A stretch of 64,000 nucleotides of DNA, taken from positions 5,270,001 to 5,334,000 of the forward strand of contig NZ_CP046973.1 of assembly GCF_009792235.1 (NCBI RefSeq), read 5' to 3'. Within the stretch, counting starts at the first letter, position 1. Each line of letters opens with the position of its first letter. Position numbers and translations under genes: made by a program. This stretch comes from Microcystis aeruginosa FD4. GTDB taxonomy: Bacteria > Cyanobacteriota > Cyanobacteriia > Cyanobacteriales > Microcystaceae. Shown piece by piece: positions 34,063-43,363 of the stretch. The notes under the pieces are model-generated. The model saw nothing but the letters and a program-made list of their open reading frames with translations, was not told where the DNA came from and searched no databases.

Positions 34063-34647
34063 AGAACGTCAGTGTCAAAAAGGTTTAGGTTAGGCGAGAA
34101 AAATTTCCCCGATCTCTTATCTGTACTATCACACTTTCTTGATCTATTTCGAGCGTCTCCCAACTAATACCATTTTTCTTTATTCGTAGCAGGTATCTTA
34201 CTCCCCTCTCCCTTTCTGGGAGAGGGGTTGGGGGTGAGGGCAATTAACCATCTCTGCCATTACTTTTGAAAAATGGTATAACAGATCATAACGGCTAAAA
34301 GTCCGAAAAAGAACAATCTAGCCGATCTTCTTGCGTGTAACCGCTAGAATAAGGATAATTCTGATGCTGATAGCTAAAATAACTGATATTAGTCAGTTTA
34401 GCTCATAATGCTGGCCAAGGCGATAGATAAAAAGTGAAGGACGGGGAAATAGTCAGAATTTTCTGGGATGCCAAAGATAAAGCTATTTCTCTGTCCCCGG
34501 TGTCATCGAGGAATCTTCCCTTTTTAGCGCTGGATATTTTCGGGAATTACTAGAGATAAAAAAAATTAAAGTTCCTCAACTGTTCTGACAAAGGTTACAA
34601 ATGCCCCCAGAACGGTTAAGCTTATTTTAGTCTCTGTAATTGCTTTT
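34063..34647. other. Intergenic region between glycosyltransferase and transporter
   Basis: 585 bp between divergently transcribed genes. It contains one inverted-repeat element (34167-34279, separate entry). The remaining sequence, including a probable promoter region before 34648, has no recognisable motif. Confidence 0.45.
34167..34279. repeat. MITE-like element with ATACCATTTTTC ends
   Basis: 113 bp bounded by ATACCATTTTTC and its inverse GAAAAATGGTAT. Inside are CTCTCCCTTTCTGGGAGAGG, a palindrome, and a G-rich stretch. No reading frame. Single copy in this window. Confidence 0.55.
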
Positions 34648-36255
34648 ATGGCTCATTTAACTGCTGAAAGACTCAATTTAACCACAAAAATCGCCTATGG
34701 CGCGGGGGATTTGGGACCGGCTATCACTGCCAATATCTCGGTATTTTACCTGCTATTTTTCCTCACTGATGTGGCAGGATTATCGGCAGGATTAGCGGGT
34801 AGTGTGCTGATGGTGGTGAGAATTTTCGACGCTATTAACGATCCGATCATCGGTATGTGGAGCGATCGAACTCGTACTATCTGGGGTCGTCGCTTACCAT
34901 GGATGTTATTGGGGTCAATTCCCTTCGGAATTAGCTATTTTTTACTGTGGTTAATCCCGACTAATAACCAATTATGGTTATTTTTATATTATATTTTTAT
35001 CGGCATTATCTTTAATTTAACCTATACAGTAGTCAATCTTCCCTACCAGGCACTCACCCCTGAATTAACCCATGATTATAACGAGAGAACCCGCTTAAAT
35101 AGTTTTCGTTTTGCCTTTTCTATCGGGGGCAGCATTCTCTCATTAATTCTCTATATTCTCGTCTCATCGTCCTATGCCAATGATCTCCATCAAGCTTTTT
35201 TATTGTTAGGTATAGTTTGTGCTTTAATGTCGATTATAGCAGTTATTTGTTGTGCTTTGGTTTTGCAAGAACGAGGAGCAAAAGCGATTCTCAATTCTCC
35301 CCAGAAAAAAGTTTTGGCAATTGCTTGTATAGTTATCGGTGCGCTTGCCTTGGTCTATGGACTAGGAAAAATTGGGGTAAATCCGAGGGACTTTATCGCT
35401 ATTTCCACAATTTTATTAGGAATAGAAGGGATAGTTTCGGGGTTAACCCTTTACTATGGCAAAACTGAAAATCATCTCAAGGATAGCGCAGCAATTAAAC
35501 AGAGAGAAGCGGCTAATAATACCGAAACTATTCCCCTGAAAGAACAATTAAAAATAGTTTTTGGTAATCGTCCCTTTTTATACGTTATTGGCATCTATCT
35601 TTGTGCTTGGTTAGGAGTACAATTAACCGCCTCGATTTTGGTTTACTACGTCGTCAGCTACATGAGACTATCGGAAGCAGCATCGGGTTTAGTCGCTTTA
35701 GCAGTACAGGGAACAGCTTTAGTGATGTTATTTTTCTGGCAAGCAGTTAGTCAGAAATTAGACAAAAAGATAGTCTATTTTTTAGGGATGACATTCTGGA
35801 TTATTGCCCAAATTGGTTTATTTTTGCTCCAACCAGGACAGATAATTTTAATGTATGCTTTGGCGGTTTTGGCGGGATTTGGCGTATCTGTGGCCTATTT
35901 AATTCCTTGGTCAATGGTTCCTGATGTGATTGAATTAGACGAATTAGAAACAGGAAAACGTCGAGAAGGTATTTTTTATGCTTTCATGGTACTTCTGCAA
36001 AAAATTGGTTTAGCTTTGGGGTTATTTCTTGTCGGTATTGCCCTAGAAACATCGGGTTTTAAACCGAGAATCCCAGGAGAAGCAATTCCCCTGCAGCCAG
36101 ATAGTGCTTTAATAGCAATTCGCCTAGCAATTGCCCCTTTACCAGCATTTTTCCTGATCATTAGCTTAATCCTTGCCTATTTTTATCCAATTACTCGCCA
36201 AGTTCACGCCGAAATTTTAGATCGATTAGCAGCCAGAAGACAAGAAGAAAAGTAA
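34648..36255 (+). CDS. GPH-type MFS transporter (sugar:cation symporter-like)
   Basis: 535 residues with about 12 transmembrane helices. The N-terminus KIAYGAGDLGPAITANISVF and DAINDPIIGMWSDRTRTIWGRR is the signature of the glycoside-pentoside-hexuronide (MelB) family. A central loop with charged residues (about 270-300) separates the halves. The VPDVIELDELETGKRREGIFY segment after helix 10 is also typical of the family. Substrate unknown; a sugar or sugar-like solute imported with Na+ or H+ is likely. Monocistronic. Confidence 0.87.
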   Translation: MAHLTAERLNLTTKIAYGAGDLGPAITANISVFYLLFFLTDVAGLSAGLAGSVLMVVRIFDAINDPIIGMWSDRTRTIWGRRLPWMLLGSIPFGISYFLLWLIPTNNQLWLFLYYIFIGIIFNLTYTVVNLPYQALTPELTHDYNERTRLNSFRFAFSIGGSILSLILYILVSSSYANDLHQAFLLLGIVCALMSIIAVICCALVLQERGAKAILNSPQKKVLAIACIVIGALALVYGLGKIGVNPRDFIAISTILLGIEGIVSGLTLYYGKTENHLKDSAAIKQREAANNTETIPLKEQLKIVFGNRPFLYVIGIYLCAWLGVQLTASILVYYVVSYMRLSEAASGLVALAVQGTALVMLFFWQAVSQKLDKKIVYFLGMTFWIIAQIGLFLLQPGQIILMYALAVLAGFGVSVAYLIPWSMVPDVIELDELETGKRREGIFYAFMVLLQKIGLALGLFLVGIALETSGFKPRIPGEAIPLQPDSALIAIRLAIAPLPAFFLIISLILAYFYPITRQVHAEILDRLAARRQEEK

Positions 36256-36385
36256 ACATCAGTTGTCAGCCGTCAGGAGATAGGAGATTATTTTGATTTA
36301 TTCCCGAACTTCCTCCCAAGAAAAATCACGAAACTATTTTATGATCAAACACAGGTAAAGTTTCTACTGCCAAGCGAAGGCTGAG

Positions 36386-36470
36386 GTCTAACGTTGCATC
36401 ACCCGCCGCAGATAACCTTAGCGTCATAACCGATTAACTCTCAGCAGTCGCTGTGCATGGGCGTTATTAG
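36386..36470. other. Imperfect inverted repeat in the 36256-36563 spacer
   Basis: A left arm GTCTAACGTTGCATCACC and the right arm (inverted) CTAATAACGCCCATGCACAG pair imperfectly over about 25 bp with an 85-bp span. The outer GTCTAAC fits one half of an integron attC consensus, but the other side does not fit GTTRRRY. The rest of this 308-bp spacer holds only a second inverted pair GGTGCGTTCCCC/GGGAACGCACC at 36507-36565. Confidence 0.25.
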
Positions 36471-36563
36471 CTGGCAATCACTTGCTTCAATTCTTTGAAT
36501 GAGCATGGTGCGTTCCCCAAAAATCTATCGGTGTAGCAGTTAGGAACCACATTCGGGAACGCA

Positions 36564-36785
36564 CCCTACAGCTGAAAAAGTTTTTCGTGGGGGCAGGGTG
36601 TGGGGTGTGGGGTGTGGGGTGTAGGGTTTTACCCATTTTCAGGGGGTCAATGACCTAATTTTTTTTCGGGGAAAAAGTCCCGGAATTTTCCCCCCGATCA
36701 CTCCCATCGCCGGTACTTTTTGATTGACAAAAGGTCTAAAAGTCTCACCCAACAAAGTTTTTAGATTTATTCAGCCAACCCTAAC
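36564..36785. repeat. MITE-like repeat family A (inverted orientation)
   Basis: Reads GCTGAAAAAGTTTTTCGTGG, tandem GGGTGTGGGGTGTG units, and ends TTTAGATTTATTCAGCC AACCCTA. It is the reverse complement of the copies at 21513 and 58178. Confidence 0.75.
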
Positions 36786-37005
36786 TAGAGTTTGCTGAAT
36801 AAATGTGAAATGTATGCAAAGTAAGGGTTTTGGGGCTTTACGAGCGAAACAGGTGCAAGATTTTGAGAGAATCGTGGTTCAAAACCTTGCATCTTCATCG
36901 GCCCGCGTCCTGTAGGGGCGAAGCATTCGGGCAATAACCTATCGGTGAAACCGTAGATTTTCTATCCGAATGCTTCGCCCGTACTTTTTCAGCCAACCCT
37001 AACTA
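36786..37005. repeat. Element with family A ends but different interior
   Basis: Begins GAGTTTGCTGAATAAATG and ends GTACTTTTTCAGCCAACCCTAA, sharing the termini of family A, and abuts the copy at 36564-36785. The interior contains a palindrome pair CGAAGCATTCGG/CCGAATGCTTCG instead of the ACACCCTAC array. Same ends with a new interior suggests mobilization by the same transposase. The remaining spacer 37006-37222 shows only the leader of the next gene. Confidence 0.55.
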
Positions 37006-37222
37006 AGGCGGTTTAATCACCTCAATTTGGGCATAATTACCGCAGAGGACGATCTAGCACCCCACCCAAGTGGGTTCTAGCACATTTAAGGTAAAAGCGA
37101 AATTAAAAATTGTTGCTATCGTACAGCCAAACGTCTAGAATGGTCATTAATTTTTGTGAATGGTCGGGTCTTCTAACCGAAGGCATTGACGAAAAACACA
37201 TTGTATCTGTCCTAGAGGCACT

Positions 37223-39022
37223 ATGAAAAAGCTTAAGCAATACTGGACTGCTGAAGCACTGGAAAAAGACTTAGGCGATCCTCTCAATCCCGATAATCCT
37301 CTATCCTACAAGCGGGTGATCGAAATTGACGAGAGCGAAGAATTTCCCCACGAGGAAATTCGCTGGTTATACGACTGGAAACTCCAACACTACTACATTC
37401 CCACGGACTGCGGCGGTGAATTCACCTCTTTTGAGGAATTTGTCGCTTTTGTGCGGGTACTTTCCCGACGGGATCAAACTATCGGCATCGCTTTTACTAC
37501 CCTATTCTGGTCGTTTTTAAACTGGATGGCGGGAACCCCGGAACAGAAACAGAAGCTCGCCCGTTTTATCATGGATGACTATGGGGCGATGTGTCTGGGT
37601 TACTCGGAAAAGGAACACGGCAGCGATCTGATCAATGGTGATCTAACCGCGACGAAGGTGGAAGGAGGTTATATTCTCAATGGGGAGAAATGGCCGATTA
37701 ACCGGGCGACTATCTCTGGAGTTTCCTTTATTTTGGCGAAAACCGATGCTAACGGCGGGCCGAAGTGTTTAACCCTATTTATGGTCGATAAACGGCAATT
37801 AGACCCCGAAAAATACTATAATTTGCCGAAAATATACACCCATGGCGTGCGGGCCTCGGATATGAGTGGGATTGGTTTTAAGGATTGTTTCGTCCCCGAT
37901 TCTATGCGTTTACGGGAGGAGGGAGACGGTTTAGAATTAGCTCTGAAAGGTTTCCAGATTACCCGGATGTTGTGTGCTGCTTTTTCCCACGGGGCAGCCG
38001 ATACCGCTTTGAGAACTACCCTCAGTTTTGCCGTTAATCGGGTAATTTATCAGAAAACTGTGATGGATTTGCCCCAACCCCGGCGCACTCTCGTGGATGC
38101 TTTCCTTGACATCCTTATTTGTGATTGCGAGACGATTCCGGCCGCAAGAGGTTTTCATATCATCCCCGAACAGTTTAGCGTCTGGGCTTCGGTGGTAAAA
38201 TATTTTGTTACTGTCCGTCTGGAGGAGATGGTTAATAGTGTTTATGTGGTCTTGGGATCGCGTTTTTATATGCGAGAAGAACACGAATGCGGCATCTTCC
38301 AGAAGCTACTGCGGGATAATTCGATTATCAGTATGTTTGACGGCAGTTCGATCGTCAATCTTCATGCTTTAATCCTACAATTGCGTCCTTTAACCAAATA
38401 TCGGGCTAAACGCAACTTGCGCACCATGTCGGCGTTAAAAACCCGTTTAGAGGCGATTTTTAGCCTAGAAAAGTCAGTTCCTCCCTTTGAACCCAATAAT
38501 TTAGAATTATTTGGCCGGGGAATGGATGATTCCCTGCAAGGTTTAGAGATTGCCCTTGATATGGTGGAAGGATTGAAGGATTCTCAGGAGGTGGACCAGG
38601 AAGTATTAGAAAATCTATTGATGTTGGGTAATTTAGTTTTAGAGGAACTAAATGCTCACGATGAACAGATTAGTCAATCGAAATTCGAGTATGGTCATGA
38701 CCAATCACCCGAATTGTTCGAGATTGCCAAGAAATACTGCACTTTACACGCTGCTTCCGCTTGTTTACACACTTGGCTTTATAATCGTTCCATCTTGGGT
38801 GAATTTTTTGCCCGGGGGGAATGGTTGGTGTTGAGTTTACACCGATTACTGCGAACTCTGCGGCCGCTGCCTTACACTCTATCTGAGGTGTATGTAGAAA
38901 ATGTTGCCCAAGAATTGCTGAAATTATATCGAGAAAATCAACATTTTTCGATCGTGCCTTTTCAATTAGCCCATTCACAAACTACCGAGGAAAAAACCCA
39001 TGAACTCCAACTCCAATCTTAA
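37223..39022 (+). CDS. Acyl-CoA dehydrogenase family protein (599 aa, long form)
   Basis: The middle of the protein has acyl-CoA dehydrogenase signatures: GAMCLGYSEKEHGSDLINGD (flavin and substrate contact), GYILNGEKWPINRA, ACAD-like TTLSFAVNRVIY and SIISMFDGSSIVNLHALI. A helical C-terminal extension of about 180 residues, beyond the usual 380-residue catalytic core, ends in a polar tail. The enzyme would desaturate an acyl thioester using FAD. Its 3' end overlaps by 23 bp the acyl carrier protein gene, so the likely substrate is an ACP-bound acyl chain rather than acyl-CoA. No electron-transfer flavoprotein gene is nearby. The pathway is unknown. Confidence 0.82.
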   Translation: MKKLKQYWTAEALEKDLGDPLNPDNPLSYKRVIEIDESEEFPHEEIRWLYDWKLQHYYIPTDCGGEFTSFEEFVAFVRVLSRRDQTIGIAFTTLFWSFLNWMAGTPEQKQKLARFIMDDYGAMCLGYSEKEHGSDLINGDLTATKVEGGYILNGEKWPINRATISGVSFILAKTDANGGPKCLTLFMVDKRQLDPEKYYNLPKIYTHGVRASDMSGIGFKDCFVPDSMRLREEGDGLELALKGFQITRMLCAAFSHGAADTALRTTLSFAVNRVIYQKTVMDLPQPRRTLVDAFLDILICDCETIPAARGFHIIPEQFSVWASVVKYFVTVRLEEMVNSVYVVLGSRFYMREEHECGIFQKLLRDNSIISMFDGSSIVNLHALILQLRPLTKYRAKRNLRTMSALKTRLEAIFSLEKSVPPFEPNNLELFGRGMDDSLQGLEIALDMVEGLKDSQEVDQEVLENLLMLGNLVLEELNAHDEQISQSKFEYGHDQSPELFEIAKKYCTLHAASACLHTWLYNRSILGEFFARGEWLVLSLHRLLRTLRPLPYTLSEVYVENVAQELLKLYRENQHFSIVPFQLAHSQTTEEKTHELQLQS

Positions 39023-39362
39023 TAATCTGGTACAAAATTGGTTAGTTAAACAGTTAGCCGATCAGTTATCTTTGGATGCACAAACGATTAATGTAACTGA
39101 ACCTTTAACCCGTTATGGTTTAGATTCGATCGATGCGGTAACGATGGTGGGTGATCTAGAAGATTGGGTTGGTCAAGAGTTACCTTCTACCCTTTTCTGG
39201 GATCATTCTACTATTGAAAAAGCGTCTCTTTTCCTAGTAGAAAACTACGATCTTTCTAATCTTTCCGGTGAGGAAACCCCCGCAGAAGTTGCCCCCGTCG
39301 CTGAAAAAGCTGAACCGGCCGTTAGTGGTGGCAAAGGTTGGAGTTTATTCGGTCGTCGTTAA
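39000..39362 (+). CDS. Acyl carrier protein (stand-alone, with C-terminal tail)
   Basis: 120 residues. GLDSIDAV at 40-47 contains the serine (S43) that accepts 4'-phosphopantetheine; flanking helices LVQNWLVKQLADQL and FWDHSTIEKASLFL fit PKS/NRPS-type ACPs rather than the fatty-acid AcpP. The ATG lies 23 bp inside the acyl-CoA dehydrogenase gene, so the two are translationally coupled. A flexible tail of about 30 residues (TPAEVAPVAEKAEPAV, then GGKGWSLFGRR) may mediate docking or membrane attachment. No synthase genes are adjacent. Confidence 0.85.
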   Translation: MNSNSNLNNLVQNWLVKQLADQLSLDAQTINVTEPLTRYGLDSIDAVTMVGDLEDWVGQELPSTLFWDHSTIEKASLFLVENYDLSNLSGEETPAEVAPVAEKAEPAVSGGKGWSLFGRR

Positions 39363-39415
39363 TTATCAGTGATCAGTTATCAGTGATCAGTTATCAGTTA
39401 CTCGGTTATCAGTTA
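39363..39415. repeat. STRR-type repeats (TCAGTTATCAG)
   Basis: Five to six near-perfect TCAGTTATCAGTGA units begin at the stop codon of the acyl carrier protein gene. The same repeats occur at 40366-40406 and 45282-45310. Confidence 0.75.
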
Positions 39416-39450
39416 CGGCATTTCTCTTAAAAATGAAGTATAACCTATAA

Positions 39451-39569
39451 TACTAAATCTGGTTATTAAAGACTGATTATTTATTCCCCTTTTTGCATGA
39501 GTGCGTGAGCAGAAAACGGGTTTCTCGGAGAAACCCGTTTTCTGTGCGTTACTCAACGGATTTAGTATA
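39451..39569. repeat. MITE-like repeat family C, complete copy
   Basis: 119 bp with inverted ends TACTAAATCTGG and ...GGATTTAGTATA, enclosing the perfect hairpin AGAAAACGGGTTTCTC/GGAGAAACCCGTTTTCT. Matches the truncated copy at 7806 and the divergent copy at 45311. Confidence 0.78.
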
Positions 39570-39596
39570 AGATAACGGCTGTAAATTGAAATATAC

Positions 39597-39626
39597 AAAA
39601 AAGGGCGCTCAATTGAGCGTCCTTTT
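39597..39626 (-). terminator. Rho-independent terminator of the ctaCDE operon
   Basis: On the minus strand the stem GGACGCTCAATTGAGCGCCC is followed by a run of six T. It lies about 20 bp past the ctaE stop codon. Confidence 0.8.
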
Positions 39627-39646
39627 CTCCTACTAAATAACAAAAA

Positions 39647-40270
39647 TTATCTCAAGATATACACCAGTAAAAACAGGATAATCCAGACCACATCGACGAA
39701 ATGCCAGTATAATTCTGCCGCTTCGACACCAAAGTGAGATTGACTAGAATAGTGGTCTTTTTGACGAGAACGCCAGAGGACCGATAGAATTAGCACTAAA
39801 CCAAAAGTAACGTGGAGACCGTGGAATCCGGTTAAGGCATAAAAAGCGCTGGTGAAAACATTAGTTGTCAGACCGAATTCAGCGTGATAATATTCGTATC
39901 CTTGACCACAAAGGAAGATAATTCCCATCAGGGCAGTAATGCCGAACCACAATTGTAAACCGGCATTATTGTTTTGTTTAATCGCCTTTTGTCCTATGTG
40001 CATAACAAAACTACTGGACACCAGAATAATCGTGTTAATTGTCGGTAGGGTTAATTCTAATTCGGGCGTGCCGGCGGGGGGCCAAACGGGTAACATGGTA
40101 CGGTAGAACAAGAAAGCGGCAAATAAGCCTAAAAAGATGGAACTTTCCGCCACTAGAAACAAAACCACACCGAATAGGCGATGATCTGGGTGGCCATGAT
40201 GTCCGTGTTCCACCGTTTCCTGATGATAATTGACAGAGAGTTGAGACTCTTCGAGCGTTGAACCTTGCAT
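39647..40270 (-). CDS. ctaE: Cytochrome c oxidase subunit III
   Basis: 207 residues with five hydrophobic helices, a short form typical of cyanobacteria. It begins with a His-rich soluble stretch (HHGHPDHR) before FGVVLFLVAESSIFLGLFAA. FHGLHVTFGLVLILSVLW and the C-terminal ELYWHFVDVVWIILFLLVYI are family landmarks. It is the third gene of the ctaC-ctaD-ctaE cluster for the aa3-type oxidase of the thylakoid membrane. Separated from ctaD by a spacer with STRR repeats. Confidence 0.93.
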   Translation of the reverse strand: MQGSTLEESQLSVNYHQETVEHGHHGHPDHRLFGVVLFLVAESSIFLGLFAAFLFYRTMLPVWPPAGTPELELTLPTINTIILVSSSFVMHIGQKAIKQNNNAGLQLWFGITALMGIIFLCGQGYEYYHAEFGLTTNVFTSAFYALTGFHGLHVTFGLVLILSVLWRSRQKDHYSSQSHFGVEAAELYWHFVDVVWIILFLLVYILR

Positions 40271-40365
40271 GATTGAATGTCCTTAGTTTACACGGGAGAC
40301 GGGGAGCTTTTTTTCAGTGGGAAGTGGGAAGTGGGAAGCTTTTTTTCGGTAAACAGCAATCAGTG

Positions 40366-40406
40366 AACTGATAACTGATAACTGATAACTGATAACTGAT
40401 AACTGA
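40366..40406. repeat. STRR-type repeats after ctaD
   Basis: Tandem GATAACT units (complement of TCAGTTATCAG) directly follow the ctaD stop codon at 40407-40409. Confidence 0.75.
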
Positions 40407-42084
40407 TTATTGCGATTCCGCACCCACTTCAGCGAGGAGATCTTGTACTGATTCCTCTGCTTCCGATTCTTCCATATCAATACCGTAATCGTAGGGGCCA
40501 GACCAAAGAATCGGCATTTCCTCGAAATTCTCGATAATTGGGGGAGAGGAGGTTTGCCATTCTAGGGTTAAAGCGCGCCAAGGATTACGGCCGGCGGGTT
40601 GACCTTTAAAGGCACTCCAGACCATATTAATAGCGAAGGGAATACTCGATATACCGAGAATATAAGCTCCTGCGGTACTAAGAACATTTAAACTCTGAAA
40701 TTGCACATCATACAGGGCAATACGACGGTTCATACCCAATAATCCCAATTCGTGCATCGGCATGAAAGTTAAATTCAAACCGATAAAAGTGAGAACAAAG
40801 TGGATACGACCGAGAGTCTCGTTATACATCCGTCCGGTCATTTTTGGGAACCAATGGTAAACGGCAGCAAACAGGGCCATTGCCGTACCACCGAATAGTA
40901 CATAGTGGAAGTGACCGACGACAAAATAGGTATCGTGGACGTGGATATCGAAGGGAACAGAAGCCAACATAATCCCAGTCAAACCACCGATGAGGAAGGA
41001 AGACAGAAAACCGACCCCAAATAATAAAGACGTATTGAGACTAAGTTTACCCCCCCCAAAGAGTGGCACACCAACTAAAGATTTTAATGCCCGTGGGAAC
41101 GGCGATTAACATGGTTGCCGCCATGAAAAACATCCGTAACCAACCGGGGGTACCGCTGGTGAACATATGGTGGGCCCAAACGATTAAACCCAAGAAACAG
41201 ATGGTGAGACTGGAATAGGCGATCGCTCGATAACCAAAAATCGGTTTGCGGGCGTGAACTGGTAATATCTCCGAGATCGTGCCGAAAAAGGGCAAAATCA
41301 TGATATAAACGGCAGGATGGGAGTAAAACCAGAACATATGCTGATAAACCACCGGATCGCCGCCGCCGGCGGGGTTAAAAAAGCTCGTGCCAGCGATTAA
41401 ATCAAAGGACAAGAGAACGAGAGCAGAAGCAAGAACGGGGGTGGAAAGCAGCACCAGAGTCGAGGTAGCCAGCATTGCCCAACAAAATAGCGGCATACTG
41501 TACAAATCCATCTCAGGAATCCGCATTTTCAGGATCGTGGTGATGAAATTAATCGAGCCTAAAATCGAAGAAGTCCCGATCAATAAAAGGCTCAAAATCC
41601 ACAATTCTTCCCCCCATTTGCCGCTAATTAAGCTTAAAGGTGGGTAGGAAGTCCAACCGGACTGGGGAGCGCCGACAAAGAAACTGGATAATAATAGCAG
41701 CCCGCCGGGGGGATTAAGCCAGAAAGCCACAGCGTTAAGACGAGGAAAAGCCATATCTTCCGCCCCAATCATCAGGGGAATGAGATAATTGGCAAAACCT
41801 GCCCCAACCGGAACGATCCAAAGAAAGATCATGATCGTTCCGTGCATGGTCATGAATTGGTTATATAGTTCTGGGGAGACGAAATCGGGGTCGGGAGTGG
41901 CTAATTCTGTCCGCAGCACTTCTGCGAAAGCACCGCCAATAAAGAAGAAAAGAAAGGCAGTCACCAGATATTGAATACCGATGACTTTATGATCGGTGCA
42001 GAAAGTAAAGTAATCCGTCCACTTGCGGTGATGGATCACCTCGGGAACGGTTGCTGGGGTGGTTATTTCCGTTGATGCTGTCAT
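40407..42084 (-). pseudogene. ctaD: Cytochrome c oxidase subunit I, frameshifted in a homopolymer
   Basis: Two overlapping frames encode one protein. The upstream part (from ATG 42084) begins with HHRKWTDYFTFCTDHKVIGI, contains the heme and CuB helices (ANYLIPLMIGAEDMAFPR, HPAVYIMILPFFG, AHHMFTSG) and stops right after SWCATLWGG. The downstream part continues with GGKLSLNTSLLFGVGFLSSF and includes HDTYFVVGHFHYVLFGG with the heme ligands. Reading eight G at 41050-41057 as seven restores a 558-residue protein of normal length. The change is either a real slippage mutation, a phase-variable tract or a sequencing error. Neighbours ctaC and ctaE are intact. Confidence 0.9.
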
Positions 42085-42113
42085 AATGCCAAGATTTTAG
42101 ATGACAAGAAAAA

Positions 42114-43079
42114 TTACATTTGGTGCTGATGGGGAACTTGGGCGAGGATTTCAGCGTCTATGCCCATTTCTTCGGTGTAGGGGGTCAAATATTGACTATC
42201 AGAGCGATCTTTAGCGGTCATAGCTACGGTTTGATCGCTGTCAACTTCGGCGATCGTGTTATCCTGCACCCATTGGTCGTAATCTGCTGGGGAGTGAACC
42301 ACAAAGCTAGATTTCATGCCGCCGTGATAGGCCCCGCAAAGTTCCGCACAAATGATCGGATATTGACCAATTTGGTTGGATGTGAACGATAACACCGTTT
42401 CCTGTCCGGGGATAACGTCCTGTTTTAGACGCAATTGGGGAACCCAGAAAGCATGGATCACATCTCCCGCTTCCATATTCAGTTGCACGGGGCGATTGAC
42501 GGGAGCGTGCAGTTCCCCGGAAACAATGCCGGTTTCGGGATAGGTGAAGATCCAAGCGTATTGAATACCTTTAACATTGACCACTAGGGGGGGGACTCCT
42601 TCACCATCGTAGGAATTGCCGATACCTAGGGCTACCCTGCGATCGCCGCCCAAGGCCATCATCGTGCCGTGGTGATGACCGTGGTGGGCGATTTCTCCTT
42701 TGTCACCCTTGGAAATCAAGGGATCGAGACCGCCGATATTGTTATAAATCTCGAAGCTATAGACGGCAAGGATAAAGACGATTACCGTCGGGATGGCTGT
42801 CCAGAAGATTTCTAGGGGGACATTGCCCTCCACTGCTGGCCCGTCGGTTTGATCCCCCGGTTTACGGCGAAAGCGAATCACTATATAAATGATCACGCCT
42901 TCAACTATTAAAAATAGTCCCGTAGAGATGGTCATCATCAGATTAAAGATATTATCTATTTCCTTGGCATCTTCGGAAGCGGCCACGGGCATTAAGCCAT
43001 GATTTTGGCCATACCAGAGACTAATTAAGGTCAAGGCGATCCCGAGTACGAGCGTCAGGATACTGCTGGGAATTTTCAC
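42114..43079 (-). CDS. ctaC: Cytochrome c oxidase subunit II
   Basis: 321 residues: an N-terminal hydrophobic segment, a second helix, then the periplasmic/lumenal cupredoxin domain. The CuA ligands are visible as H209 and C244-E-C248-H252-M255 in CAELCGAYHGGM. An unusual HHGHHHG insertion at 132-138 lies in the cupredoxin domain. It accepts electrons from cytochrome c6 or plastocyanin and passes them to CtaD. First gene of ctaC-ctaD-ctaE. The 285-bp spacer to the divergent ctaA presumably holds both promoters. Confidence 0.95.
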   Translation of the reverse strand: MKIPSSILTLVLGIALTLISLWYGQNHGLMPVAASEDAKEIDNIFNLMMTISTGLFLIVEGVIIYIVIRFRRKPGDQTDGPAVEGNVPLEIFWTAIPTVIVFILAVYSFEIYNNIGGLDPLISKGDKGEIAHHGHHHGTMMALGGDRRVALGIGNSYDGEGVPPLVVNVKGIQYAWIFTYPETGIVSGELHAPVNRPVQLNMEAGDVIHAFWVPQLRLKQDVIPGQETVLSFTSNQIGQYPIICAELCGAYHGGMKSSFVVHSPADYDQWVQDNTIAEVDSDQTVAMTAKDRSDSQYLTPYTEEMGIDAEILAQVPHQHQM

Positions 43080-43363
43080 GGTCTTTTCAATATTTTCAAT
43101 AGTGGCTACTTATTCAAGGCTAAAACATGATTCCCCTATAGATGGGAAATTTAACCAGCATCTTCTGAGAATTTTATCTTTTCTTTGGGATCGTTTTCAG
43201 GGAAAGTATTTAAAATAACTAATTTTTATGTTTTATTCTGAGTTTTTGTAAACAAATGTAACGGAAATGGCCAGAAATCTAAAGAATATCTAAAAGGTTT
43301 TACCAGTCGTAAAAAAACTCATTCACAGTGATAACTAACTGGCAAACAAAGCCAGGATCTTTG

